Shown in pieces: positions 1-6,461 of a stretch of DNA of 8,557 nucleotides; within the stretch, counting starts at the first letter, position 1; the number at the start of each line of letters is the position of its first letter. The notes under the pieces were generated by a model that worked only from the letters and a program-made list of their open reading frames with translations, was not told the origin of the DNA and searched no databases. Source of the DNA: Hyphomicrobiales bacterium (GTDB lineage: Bacteria; Pseudomonadota; Alphaproteobacteria; Rhizobiales; OSC116); NCBI GenBank assembly GCA_013214985.1, contig JABSRY010000075.1, positions 1 through 8,557 of the forward strand, read 5' to 3'. Made by a program: the position numbers and the translations under genes.

Positions 1-204
1 ACTGAAACAGAAATATCATTGGTTATGCAAGAACAAATCGGTCGCAGAATGCTCATTAAAGACGATGTGGGAACAACGCTCATTAATGGTGATTTCAGCG
101 GTCTTGGTGACTTACTGCATGTTTTAGGGGGTGGTGCGGGTGGCGAGGCTATTGTTGGACGCGATTATAGAAACAATCCTAATTTTTGGAGAAAAGCATT
201 ATGA
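1..204 (+). CDS. virB4: VirB4/TrbE-family T4SS ATPase, C-terminal end only
   Basis: This is the 3' end of a gene that begins before the window; the frame is open from base 1 and ends in TGA at 202-204. The 67 visible residues resemble the extreme C-terminus of VirB4 ATPases: a stretch reading RRMLIKDD, then an L-x-G-D-F-S-G-L-G-D-L-L-H-V-L-G-G segment matching the 'DLSGMDDLLAVLSG' region of that family, and a final N-P-x-F-W near the end, as in the usual D-P-x-x-W-L. VirB4 is the large hexameric cytoplasmic ATPase that energises pilus assembly and substrate transfer. The Walker motifs lie outside the window, so the call rests on the tail and on position at the head of a virB gene block. The stop overlaps the next ATG (ATGA), implying translational coupling. 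A Trb-type or other VirB4 subfamily is equally possible. Confidence 0.72.
   Translation, partial: TETEISLVMQEQIGRRMLIKDDVGTTLINGDFSGLGDLLHVLGGGAGGEAIVGRDYRNNPNFWRKAL
188..193 (+). promoter_or_regulatory. Ribosome-binding site for the lipoprotein gene
   Basis: GGAGAA lies 7 bases before the ATG at 201, inside the end of virB4. It decides the 201 start over the upstream TTG at 186. Confidence 0.6.
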
Positions 205-377
205 ATTACTTTATGAAAACCTTTAAATTATTGACCCTATTCTCAATATTAATTTTAACGGGTTGCTCGACCATTCCCAGAGAAGCAACTTGTAAATGTT
301 TCAAGTCTTCTGGTGAACCAACAGGGCTTTGTAAATTCGCGCCTTTAGGCTCTGGTATATATGTAGCGGGTAAATAA
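201..377 (+). CDS. Small Cys-rich outer-membrane lipoprotein, VirB7 candidate
   Basis: A 58-residue lipoprotein. An N-terminal basic/hydrophobic signal is followed by the lipobox L-T-G-C, with Cys22 as the predicted lipidated residue. The mature part is only about 37 residues and carries three further cysteines (31, 33, 44), ending in a Gly-rich tail. The start at 201 is chosen because a GGAGAA ribosome-binding site lies at 188-193 and the ATG overlaps the virB4 stop; a TTG at 186 would be a longer alternative. VirB7 proteins are short lipoproteins that anchor VirB9 in the outer membrane, and in Agrobacterium they form a disulfide with VirB9. Size, lipobox and extra cysteines fit, but VirB7 usually lies next to virB8, and sequence conservation in this family is too low to confirm identity by eye. 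No other VirB7 candidate is visible upstream of virB8. Confidence 0.75.
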   Translation: MNYFMKTFKLLTLFSILILTGCSTIPREATCKCFKSSGEPTGLCKFAPLGSGIYVAGK

Positions 378-1519
378 TGCTGAAATATTTAACCCTAACC
401 GCCGCTTTATTATATTCGACGACTGCAAGTGCGGGTGTTCCTGTTCTTGATTTTGGGAAAATGACAAACCATTTGCAAGTTCTTTTAAACCAAGAAAAAG
501 ATAAAGATACGCAAGTCGAAAAAGCCAAAAAACGTGCTGAACAACACCGTATATCCGAAGAGCAACTTGCAACCCTTGATATACTGGTCGATAAATTTTC
601 GACTATATCAACCATTGGTGCTGATATGGACGCAGGGACAATGCGTGTTGATGGTAAAACTGTGCCCTCCTCTATCGCAGTTTATGGGGATGGTAAAGAA
701 GACCCAAACCCTGCGGGAGTACAAATGTTTGGGGATGCTTCTCTCGATATAGAACGGCTTATCATTCGTGTTGCAAAGGATACGGTTGGTTTAAGCGGTG
801 TTCGATCTGCGGGACTGTCAGTCGTACAATGGCGTTGTTTATTACAAGCCCTTATCAAGCAAGAAAGTAGATTTCAAGTAGGCGCTAGATCTCCAAAGGC
901 CGCTTACGGATTAACCCAAATAATACCGGGTACGGCAAAAGGTCTAGGAATATATCCTGAATATTACAATTCGCCATATCTACAAGTTAAAGGTGGCGCT
1001 AGATATTTATCAAAAATGCTTGGAATGTTTAATGGAAACATAATTCATGCATTGGCGGGTTACAATGCGGGACCAGGCGCTGTTCAAAAATACGGTGGTG
1101 TTCCGCCATATAAAGAAACCCAAAATTACGTTATTAAAATTCCAACCTATTACAATCAATATTTAAATAATATTGGTGGCATTGAAGCCACTGGCACAAT
1201 TAATCCAACCCTACTTGCGGCCGCAAACGCTTCTTTGTTGAATGCAGGGTCAATCTATTATGGCGAAAACTCGTATCAGACGATTAAAGACGCAATGTTG
1301 CGCTTACGGGCGTTGATCGTAAAAATAAATCAAACCAAAACGGCCAAAGAAGCCATGGATCTTAATAGCTATCTAAAAATTGAAATAACAAAAATATTGG
1401 CCGCTCGTATTCGCCTTAAAGCTTCCAAAACAAAAGCAATGACAGCAGAACAACTCGCACAATTCAAGGCACGGCAACAAGAACTTAAGTTCATGGACTT
1501 CACCATGAAAAAACTTTGA
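377..1519 (+). CDS. virB1: VirB1-type lytic transglycosylase with VirB5-like N- and C-terminal ends
   Basis: A 380-residue exported protein. The signal peptide (1-19, cut after A-S-A) leads to a mature start G-V-P-V-x-D like that of the VirB5 encoded next door, then a charged helical segment (about 35-80). The SLT domain (about 150-260) has the catalytic Glu163 in K-Q-E-S-R-F, the A-Y-G-L-T-Q-I-I-P-G-T-A motif (176-187), G-G-A-R-Y-L (206-211) and A-L-A-G-Y-N-A-G-P-G-A-V (225-236). Such enzymes cleave peptidoglycan to let the secretion channel through. The last 120 residues are helical and not part of an SLT domain; they include D-L-N-S (328-331) and, exactly 40 residues later, the terminal F-M-D-F-T-M-K-K-L. 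Both match VirB5 in the same spacing, so this looks like a VirB5-type protein with an inserted enzyme domain. The ATG overlaps the lipoprotein stop by one base (TAATG). Confidence 0.92.
   Translation: MLKYLTLTAALLYSTTASAGVPVLDFGKMTNHLQVLLNQEKDKDTQVEKAKKRAEQHRISEEQLATLDILVDKFSTISTIGADMDAGTMRVDGKTVPSSIAVYGDGKEDPNPAGVQMFGDASLDIERLIIRVAKDTVGLSGVRSAGLSVVQWRCLLQALIKQESRFQVGARSPKAAYGLTQIIPGTAKGLGIYPEYYNSPYLQVKGGARYLSKMLGMFNGNIIHALAGYNAGPGAVQKYGGVPPYKETQNYVIKIPTYYNQYLNNIGGIEATGTINPTLLAAANASLLNAGSIYYGENSYQTIKDAMLRLRALIVKINQTKTAKEAMDLNSYLKIEITKILAARIRLKASKTKAMTAEQLAQFKARQQELKFMDFTMKKL
1487..1516 (+). repeat. C-terminal tail copy 1 (KFMDFTMKKL)
   Basis: Last ten codons of the transglycosylase gene. The peptide matches the VirB5 tail at its first seven residues plus one conservative Lys/Arg change and the Leu, but the DNA differs at third positions (gac/gat, ttc/ttt, acc/aca). 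This points to conservation of the peptide rather than recent DNA copying. Confidence 0.85.
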
Positions 1520-1530
1520 AAGATTTTTTA

Positions 1531-2307
1531 ATGATAAAATTTACAAGAATTATTTTACTGGGTTTATTAATTGCCCTCCCCGTTTTTAAAGCACAGGCAC
1601 AAGTACCCGTAACCGATGCAGCAAGCATCTTTAGACAAATAGAACAAATTGCAAAAATGGCTGAAGATTTAGGCATTCAAAATGAACATCTAACCGCATT
1701 AACAGAACAAATTAATGTTTTGAAAGACCATTATCAAAAATTAGTAGAGTTAGAGCAAAAACTCAACAACCCATCAGAATTAATTGGCTTTGTGATGGGC
1801 GGTGAACTGGACGGAATATTAAACACCACTTTCAAAGATTCAATAATGGATACTATCAATAAAGGCAATTCGGGTGATTGGTCAGGAATTACGAGCGGCA
1901 CAAGCGGGTTTAAGGATGCCATTAATACCGCTTTTAAATCAGGCGGTACAAATCAAACAGAAATTAATGAAATGGCTAATAGTGACAATGCTGAAGCACA
2001 GGCGCTATCGCAAAAAGCTACCACAGGGGCAACAACCTCTGCGGCTGCCGAAGTTTCCTACAAGCAAGCTGGTCAATCTATTGAACGTGTTGAGATTTTA
2101 AATGCAAAAATCCCTGAAATGGATTCTCTTAAAAAGAGCCTAGATCTTAATTCACGCATTCTAGCTGAACTCGGCATTTCAATGGCCGCTATGTGGCAGT
2201 TAGAAGCCGTACAAACCGTTAATGATGGACTAGGCGGGGTTACAGATGCCGCCACTATAGCGCGCGAACGGAAGTTCATGGATTTTACAATGCGCGATTT
2301 GAATTAG
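1531..2307 (+). CDS. virB5: VirB5/TrbJ-family T4SS minor pilus protein
   Basis: A 258-residue exported, mainly helical protein. The signal peptide ends at A-Q-A (about residue 24), and the mature N-terminus Q-V-P-V-T-D is typical of VirB5/TrbJ proteins. A long helical heptad-like segment follows (about 32-85), then a variable Gly/Ser/Thr-rich middle (110-175) and a C-terminal helix pair with D-L-N-S-R-I-L-A-E-L (205-214), resembling the family's C-terminal 'N-x-x-L-A-x-x' region. It has no cysteines. VirB5 is a minor pilus/tip component implicated in recipient or host contact. I chose the ATG at 1531 because it starts directly with a basic-hydrophobic signal peptide and has GAAAGA 7 bases upstream; a TTG at 1516 overlapping the previous stop is an alternative. 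The last residues R-K-F-M-D-F-T-M-R-D-L-N recur elsewhere in the operon. Confidence 0.85.
   Translation: MIKFTRIILLGLLIALPVFKAQAQVPVTDAASIFRQIEQIAKMAEDLGIQNEHLTALTEQINVLKDHYQKLVELEQKLNNPSELIGFVMGGELDGILNTTFKDSIMDTINKGNSGDWSGITSGTSGFKDAINTAFKSGGTNQTEINEMANSDNAEAQALSQKATTGATTSAAAEVSYKQAGQSIERVEILNAKIPEMDSLKKSLDLNSRILAELGISMAAMWQLEAVQTVNDGLGGVTDAATIARERKFMDFTMRDLN
2272..2303 (+). repeat. 32-base direct repeat, copy A (virB5 tail)
   Basis: These 32 bases at the end of virB5 are identical to 7636-7667 and in the same reading frame, encoding K-F-M-D-F-T-M-R-D-L plus the first two bases of an Asn codon. Identity stops at the third base of the last codon (aat versus aac); both genes then end in TAG and diverge. 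Confidence 0.95.
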
Positions 2308-2318
2308 GATAATATAAC

Positions 2319-3017
2319 ATGACCAATATAGATGAAAACACCCCAAGATACGTTTCTAACGCAATAGAAACTGAATTAATTTATGGCGCTTTACAACGCT
2401 CAAAAAAAGCGGAATTAATGCAATATATTTGGATGGCAATTGCGGTCGTTGCCCTTCTTTTAGGAGGCATGGGATTTGCTTTTAATAGGGTTGCCCCGCC
2501 CGTGTTAATCCCGTTTGACCCGTCCACAGGATTTGCTGTTCCTAACGCTCTGGTCGAAACAAAAAAAATAACAGAACAGCAAGCGGTCATTCATGCGAAT
2601 GTCTACGCTTATATTAAAGATCGTGAAACTTTTGACCAATTAGCCAATGACATTCGCGTACCTCGCGCTATGTCACGTTCGATTGGCCGTGCAAAAACTA
2701 GCATAACACAACTTTGGTCAGATAAAAGTATCTACTATCCTCCAAAAAAATACGGCGCTAACGCTGTGCTCGAAGTGAATGTACTTTCGATCGCTCTAAT
2801 TGGCAAAAATCGTGTTGGCACAAATCGTGCGCAAGTGCGTATTGTAAAACAGCTTACAAATGGCAATGAAAGAACCAAAGGTTTCTTTACCATAATCTTA
2901 GCTTATCAATTTAGGCCTGAAGAAATTCGTAATTTAGAAAGTGTATGGAACAATCCATTTGGTTTCACCGTAAGCGAATATTCTATTACCCCAGACAAAA
3001 AAGGTACAATTCAATGA
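2319..3017 (+). CDS. virB8: VirB8-family inner-membrane T4SS protein
   Basis: A 232-residue bitopic protein: a short cytoplasmic N-terminus (1-33), one transmembrane helix (about 34-55) and a periplasmic VirB8 domain. Family features are visible in the N-terminal Y-V-x-x-A segment, the central periplasmic alpha/beta region with an N-x-V-L-E-V-N-V strand, and the C-terminal N-P-F-G-F-T-V-x-x-Y (212-221), matching the conserved 'NPLGFxVxxY' end of VirB8. VirB8 is an assembly factor of the inner-membrane complex that contacts VirB5, VirB6, VirB9 and VirB10. A ribosome-binding site (AGGA, 2306-2309) overlaps the virB5 stop codon, so initiation is probably linked to termination of virB5. The stop overlaps the virB9 ATG (ATGA). 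Length is normal for the family. Confidence 0.93.
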   Translation: MTNIDENTPRYVSNAIETELIYGALQRSKKAELMQYIWMAIAVVALLLGGMGFAFNRVAPPVLIPFDPSTGFAVPNALVETKKITEQQAVIHANVYAYIKDRETFDQLANDIRVPRAMSRSIGRAKTSITQLWSDKSIYYPPKKYGANAVLEVNVLSIALIGKNRVGTNRAQVRIVKQLTNGNERTKGFFTIILAYQFRPEEIRNLESVWNNPFGFTVSEYSITPDKKGTIQ

Positions 3018-3697
3018 GACTTTTTAAATTATTGCTTATATTTAGCGTTTGTTTGGCACCCGTTGTTGCAAACGCATTATCGACCCCTAAATCCAACAAA
3101 CTTGATAAGCGCATAAGAATAGCTAGATATGTGGATGGTCAGGTGTTTAAAATACGGGTTGCATCCCGTAGGTCAACCACTATTGAATTTGCCCGTGGTG
3201 AAAAAATCATTGCTCTAGTAGCAGGTGATACAGTCGGCTTCAAATTTCAATCCGTGCCTGGTCATCGGGTATTCTCAATTAAGCCGCTTTCCAGAACGGC
3301 TAGAACGAATGTGACCGTTTATACGAACAAGCACACCTACTATTTAGAAGTGATCACCAGTAAATCTGCCTATTACGCAGTGCGTTTTAGCTATCCCAAA
3401 ACCAAAAATAAAAAATCACGTAATCAGCTCGTAAAAAAACAACCTGCTAATTACAATTACGGTGTTAGTGCTACGAATGAATTAACACCCGTGCGTATTT
3501 GGGACGATGGGACATTTACATATTTCCAATTCCGCGCCAATTCTCCTATTGGTTCAATTTTCAAAGTGACAAGAGGACAGGAGCGGTCTGTAAATTCATC
3601 GCGGGTGGGTACGGGCATAATACGTGTATCAGGCACATCTAAACAATGGGCTATTAGACTTGGAAATACCGAAGTTTGCATCGTGGAGTTAGTATAA
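3014..3697 (+). CDS. virB9: VirB9/CagX/TrbG-family outer-membrane core protein
   Basis: A 227-residue exported protein with a signal peptide cut after A-N-A (residue 21). The N-terminal domain (about 30-135) shows T-I-E-F-A-R-G-E-K-I, A-G-D, S-I-K-P-L and A-R-T-N-V-T-V-Y-T, then Y-Y-L-E-V and Y-A-V-R-F-S-Y-P. The C-terminal domain (about 150-227) shows Y-N-Y-G, the hallmark I-W-D-D-G-T-F-T-Y-F-Q-F, V-N-S-S-R-V-G and W-A-I-R-L-G. VirB9 with VirB7 and the VirB10 C-terminus forms the outer-membrane core channel. The mature protein has a single cysteine (222), near the C-terminus, where Agrobacterium VirB9 has the cysteine that bonds to VirB7. The start at 3014 is chosen for the signal peptide, the 4-base overlap with virB8 and AAGG at 3001-3004; a longer in-frame start at 2945 would sit deep inside virB8. 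Confidence 0.94.
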   Translation: MRLFKLLLIFSVCLAPVVANALSTPKSNKLDKRIRIARYVDGQVFKIRVASRRSTTIEFARGEKIIALVAGDTVGFKFQSVPGHRVFSIKPLSRTARTNVTVYTNKHTYYLEVITSKSAYYAVRFSYPKTKNKKSRNQLVKKQPANYNYGVSATNELTPVRIWDDGTFTYFQFRANSPIGSIFKVTRGQERSVNSSRVGTGIIRVSGTSKQWAIRLGNTEVCIVELV

Positions 3698-5031
3698 TGA
3701 ATGAACGTGACGATATTGCCGCTAACCGCCGCGGGGCACAAACCAAACAATCTCAAAACATGCCTTTGTGGAAAAAATTATTAGCAGGGGGTTTTGTGAT
3801 GGGATTAGTTTTTCTAGTCTATGCCGCTTATATTTCAACTCAACCCGAACAAGAAATCATTATTCAATCGGCACAACCCGAAGAATGGCAAGAAGATGGT
3901 ACGGGATTTGGAGATCTCACCTCACCGAACACCCGCCCTCAAATAACCCATATTGTTCAATCACCCGAAGACGCTAAATTACAAGCTGAAATTTTAGCAC
4001 TCAAACTACAAATGAAAAATATGGCGGAGAATAACGGTACGAAAGAGCTTGCCAAGCAAATGAGTGCCTTACAAAAACAAATGAAACTGACTGAAAAAAC
4101 ACGGGCGGCGGCGGCACTTGCCGAAAAAAAACGAATGACTAAATTATTAGATGCTGAAAAAAAACGTGTAGCTGCACTTGAAAATAGATTAGAACGCGCA
4201 GCCGCAAGAAAGGCCGCCAACGATACTCAAGCTCAATTAGACGCGCAATTAATGGCACAAAGACAAGCCGAACTCCGCGCAATCATAGAAGAAAGAAAAC
4301 GCGCGGCCATTAAATTTAGAAAAGCACAAATTGAATCCGATATGGTCATTTTAAAAGGTTCTGGCAAAGAACCCGATGCCGCTAATGATGCATCTGAAAT
4401 TTCAGAATCCATACAAGAAGCATTCAGGACTTTTGCAGGTAATGGTGTTGAAACATCTTCTTCAGAAGAAATTGCATCCCCAGAATCAACCATTGTTCAA
4501 GGCACTATTATTCGTGCATCATTAGAAACCGCTTTAGACAGTTCATTGCCAGGTTTGTTACGCGCTGTTATAAGTACCGATGTTCATTCTATGGATGGTA
4601 GCCGAATTTTAATACCTAGCGGCTCTAAAGTAATTGGTGAATATCAGTCACAACTAGACTTAAATCAAAAACGTGTAAATATTGTTTGGACGCGCATTCA
4701 ATTGAGTGATGGCCGATATGTGACATTAAAAGGTTATGGCGCAGATCGTCTTGGCCGTGCGGGTGTTGCTGGACATGTGGATACGCATTTTATGGAACGC
4801 TTTGGCGGTGCGGCTTTAATTTCAGTCATTACAGCAATACCTAATATTGTATCGGCCAATGTTAGTGATAAAACCACTTCCGATACATTAGATGATGTCG
4901 GTAAAGATTTTAGTTCGGCAACGGGGGATGCAATTTCTGATTATTTGAAAATTCCACCGACTATTTATATTCCACAAGGCGAAGAATTAACGATCATTGT
5001 TGATCGGGACTTGGTAATCTTCAATGGCTAA
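3697..5031 (+). CDS. virB10: VirB10/TrbI-family envelope-spanning T4SS protein
   Basis: A 444-residue protein: cytoplasmic N-terminus (1-27), one transmembrane helix (28-46), a short acidic linker, a long charged Ala/Lys/Glu/Gln-rich predicted coiled coil (about 91-216), an acidic Ser-rich linker, and the TrbI/VirB10 beta-barrel domain (about 268-444). Motifs include Q-G-T-I-I-R-A-S-L-E-T-A-L, I-L-I-P-S-G-S-K-V-I-G-E-Y, G-A-D-R-L-G-R-A-G (348-356), the antenna/outer-membrane helix region (about 369-417) and the terminal I-P-Q-G-E-E-L-T-I-I-V-D-R-D-L. VirB10 spans both membranes and couples ATP use to the outer-membrane pore. A coiled coil takes the place of the Pro-rich linker common in relatives. 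The ATG at 3697 overlaps the virB9 stop by one base, with GGAG at 3685-3688; the in-frame ATG at 3676 has no such support. Confidence 0.95.
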   Translation: MNERDDIAANRRGAQTKQSQNMPLWKKLLAGGFVMGLVFLVYAAYISTQPEQEIIIQSAQPEEWQEDGTGFGDLTSPNTRPQITHIVQSPEDAKLQAEILALKLQMKNMAENNGTKELAKQMSALQKQMKLTEKTRAAAALAEKKRMTKLLDAEKKRVAALENRLERAAARKAANDTQAQLDAQLMAQRQAELRAIIEERKRAAIKFRKAQIESDMVILKGSGKEPDAANDASEISESIQEAFRTFAGNGVETSSSEEIASPESTIVQGTIIRASLETALDSSLPGLLRAVISTDVHSMDGSRILIPSGSKVIGEYQSQLDLNQKRVNIVWTRIQLSDGRYVTLKGYGADRLGRAGVAGHVDTHFMERFGGAALISVITAIPNIVSANVSDKTTSDTLDDVGKDFSSATGDAISDYLKIPPTIYIPQGEELTIIVDRDLVIFNG

Positions 5032-5992
5032 TAAATCATCATTTTTAAGGCAAGAATTAAAACGACTTCAACCATTAATGACCGATGATTTGGTTGAAAT
5101 TGACATTAATGCCGATGGTCAAGTTTGGTTTGAAAATCGTGGTGACATTCACATGCGATTAGCCGAATTTAAGGTAGATGAAAATTACATGCGTGAATTG
5201 GCTACTCAAATCACCACCAATGCCAATGAACCCATGTCAAAAAACAATCCTGTGATTTCGGTCAGTTTGGAATTTGACGAATGGTTAATTCGCGCTTTGG
5301 TTGTTGCGCCTCCTGCTATTCGTAAAGGCTATTCGATTTCTATTAGATTTCACAAAATCCACACCGAATTAATTAAGCCATCATTTTTATATGGTGAACC
5401 GAGAAGTGCCGCCAAAGAGCGATTGGCGCGAAACAATAAAATACGGGAGTTCACAAATAGCGGCCAGTTGGACAAAGCTTTGGAATTTTGTGTTTCCCAA
5501 AAACTCAATACCATTGTGAGCGGCGGCACAAATACAGGTAAAACAACTGTGGCAAGGTATCTTCAAAGTCTTGTAAGCAATACCGAACGGATTATCACTA
5601 TTGAATCTGGGCCTGATTTATTACCAACCCAACCCAATACCGTCACATTGATTTCGTTGGAAGATGATAAGAACCGCCAATCGCATCAACTCCTACGTGC
5701 CTGTATGCGAATGCGCCCAGATAGAATATGTCTGAGTGAAATTATTGGTGCTGAAGCTTATACGTTCATTAAGGCTATCAACACAGGGCATGGCGGGTCA
5801 TTAACCACCTTGCATGCCGATACCGCGCAACTCGCCATAGACCGTATGACACAACTTTGTTTAGAAACCACAACTGGAATGAATTTTGAACAAATGAAAG
5901 ATCATATTGAAAAATCAATCGATCTTGTGATTCATGTAGGTCGAGATGGTAAATCTCGCGGAATTGTAGAAATGTATTTACCAGGACAATAA
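5024..5992 (+). CDS. virB11: VirB11-family secretion ATPase
   Basis: A 322-residue soluble hexameric ATPase expected at the cytoplasmic face of the inner membrane. The N-terminal domain (about 1-130) holds E-I-D-I-N-A-D-G-Q-V-W-F-E. The C-terminal RecA-like domain has Walker A G-G-T-N-T-G-K-T-T (167-175), an Asp-box position reading I-T-I-E-S-G-P-D-L (191-199), a Walker B region R-M-R-P-D-R-I-C-L-S-E-I-I-G-A-E-A (229-245) and the His box G-S-L-T-T-L-H-A-D (258-266). VirB11 switches the machine between pilus assembly and substrate transfer. Two positions differ from the usual consensus: Ser195 where the Asp box normally reads E-D, and Ser238 where Walker B normally reads G-E. Lys173 and Glu239 are kept. 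The gene starts 8 bases before the virB10 stop, so expression is probably coupled. Length is slightly below typical. Confidence 0.96.
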   Translation: MANKSSFLRQELKRLQPLMTDDLVEIDINADGQVWFENRGDIHMRLAEFKVDENYMRELATQITTNANEPMSKNNPVISVSLEFDEWLIRALVVAPPAIRKGYSISIRFHKIHTELIKPSFLYGEPRSAAKERLARNNKIREFTNSGQLDKALEFCVSQKLNTIVSGGTNTGKTTVARYLQSLVSNTERIITIESGPDLLPTQPNTVTLISLEDDKNRQSHQLLRACMRMRPDRICLSEIIGAEAYTFIKAINTGHGGSLTTLHADTAQLAIDRMTQLCLETTTGMNFEQMKDHIEKSIDLVIHVGRDGKSRGIVEMYLPGQ

Positions 5993-6012
5993 TTACTAAA
6001 TATATATAAAAT

Positions 6013-6018
6013 GGAGAA
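6013..6018 (+). promoter_or_regulatory. Ribosome-binding site for the exported four-Cys protein
   Basis: GGAGAA, about 8 bases before the ATG at 6027, in the 34-base AT-rich gap after virB11. This is the longest gap between genes of the operon. Confidence 0.6.
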
Positions 6019-6026
6019 AATTAAAA

Positions 6027-6461
6027 ATGATTAAAAAACTTTTATTGATACTTCTTATTACATGGCTTGGCGCGAGTGCTGCCTTGGCAGTGATGCCAAC
6101 CCGTGAGGAATTAAAAAAAATTGATACATATAGGCAGCGTGACCATTGTAAAGCGTCCCCAACTATCCCCGAATGGGCGCGAGATGATAATGCTAGATTC
6201 TATATATATGACACATTGGCAATTAGAATATACAGGGTATTAGCGAATGAAACTGTAATTAAAATGGGTATCTGCTCTTGCGACACAAAATACCCAAGTT
6301 GGGACGAGGCTAAGTTTATTTTCAATAGAGATTACGAAAATGCCGACATTGGAATACTTCTTGCCGCAGATCACATATGGGCAAAACGCTCCCGTAATAA
6401 TAGAATATCTTCAAAAACAAGGAAACTTTGTAGAGATCAAAATCTTAGGGGGAGAGAATAA
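6027..6461 (+). CDS. Exported four-cysteine protein of unknown function
   Basis: I do not recognise a named family for this 144-residue protein. The signal peptide (1-21, ending A-L-A) is clear, so it is periplasmic. The mature part is mixed polar, with four cysteines: Cys41, the C-S-C pair 83/85, and Cys135, an even number suited to two disulfides. Visible motifs are P-T-R-E-E-L (24-29), P-T-I-P-E-W-A (45-51), a Tyr-rich Y-I-Y-D-T-L-A-I-R-I-Y segment (59-69) and P-S-W-D-E-A (90-95). The C-terminus is strongly basic (about 120-143). It sits between virB11 and virB6, and its stop overlaps the virB6 ATG by one base, so it is co-expressed with the secretion core and probably works with it. No catalytic motif is evident. 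A structural role in the periplasm near VirB6 is only a guess from position. Confidence 0.85.
   Translation: MIKKLLLILLITWLGASAALAVMPTREELKKIDTYRQRDHCKASPTIPEWARDDNARFYIYDTLAIRIYRVLANETVIKMGICSCDTKYPSWDEAKFIFNRDYENADIGILLAADHIWAKRSRNNRISSKTRKLCRDQNLRGRE
6447..6455 (+). promoter_or_regulatory. Strong ribosome-binding site of virB6
   Basis: A purine-rich AGGGGGAGA run inside the end of the preceding gene, about 5 bases before the virB6 ATG at 6461. It is among the best Shine-Dalgarno matches in the window and confirms that start. Confidence 0.65.

Noticed and set aside
301..615. Antisense open frame opposite the lipoprotein and transglycosylase starts
   Set aside because: It crosses two supported genes and shows no family features.
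2945..3013. Upstream extension of virB9 to an in-frame ATG at 2945
   Set aside because: It would put a polar segment before an obvious signal peptide and overlap virB8 by more than 70 bases; the 3014 start fits signal peptide, ribosome-binding site and ATGA overlap.
3957..4493. Two antisense open frames rich in Ala, Ser and Phe opposite virB10
   Set aside because: Their composition mirrors the Lys/Glu/Ala-rich coiled coil codons on the + strand; no domain or start signal supports them.
5977..6010. Possible promoter between virB11 and the four-Cys gene (TTTACC, 18 bases, TATATA or TATAAA)
   Set aside because: Both boxes are weak matches in an AT-rich gap, and a transcript would start almost on the ribosome-binding site at 6013. 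Read-through from upstream is sufficient explanation.
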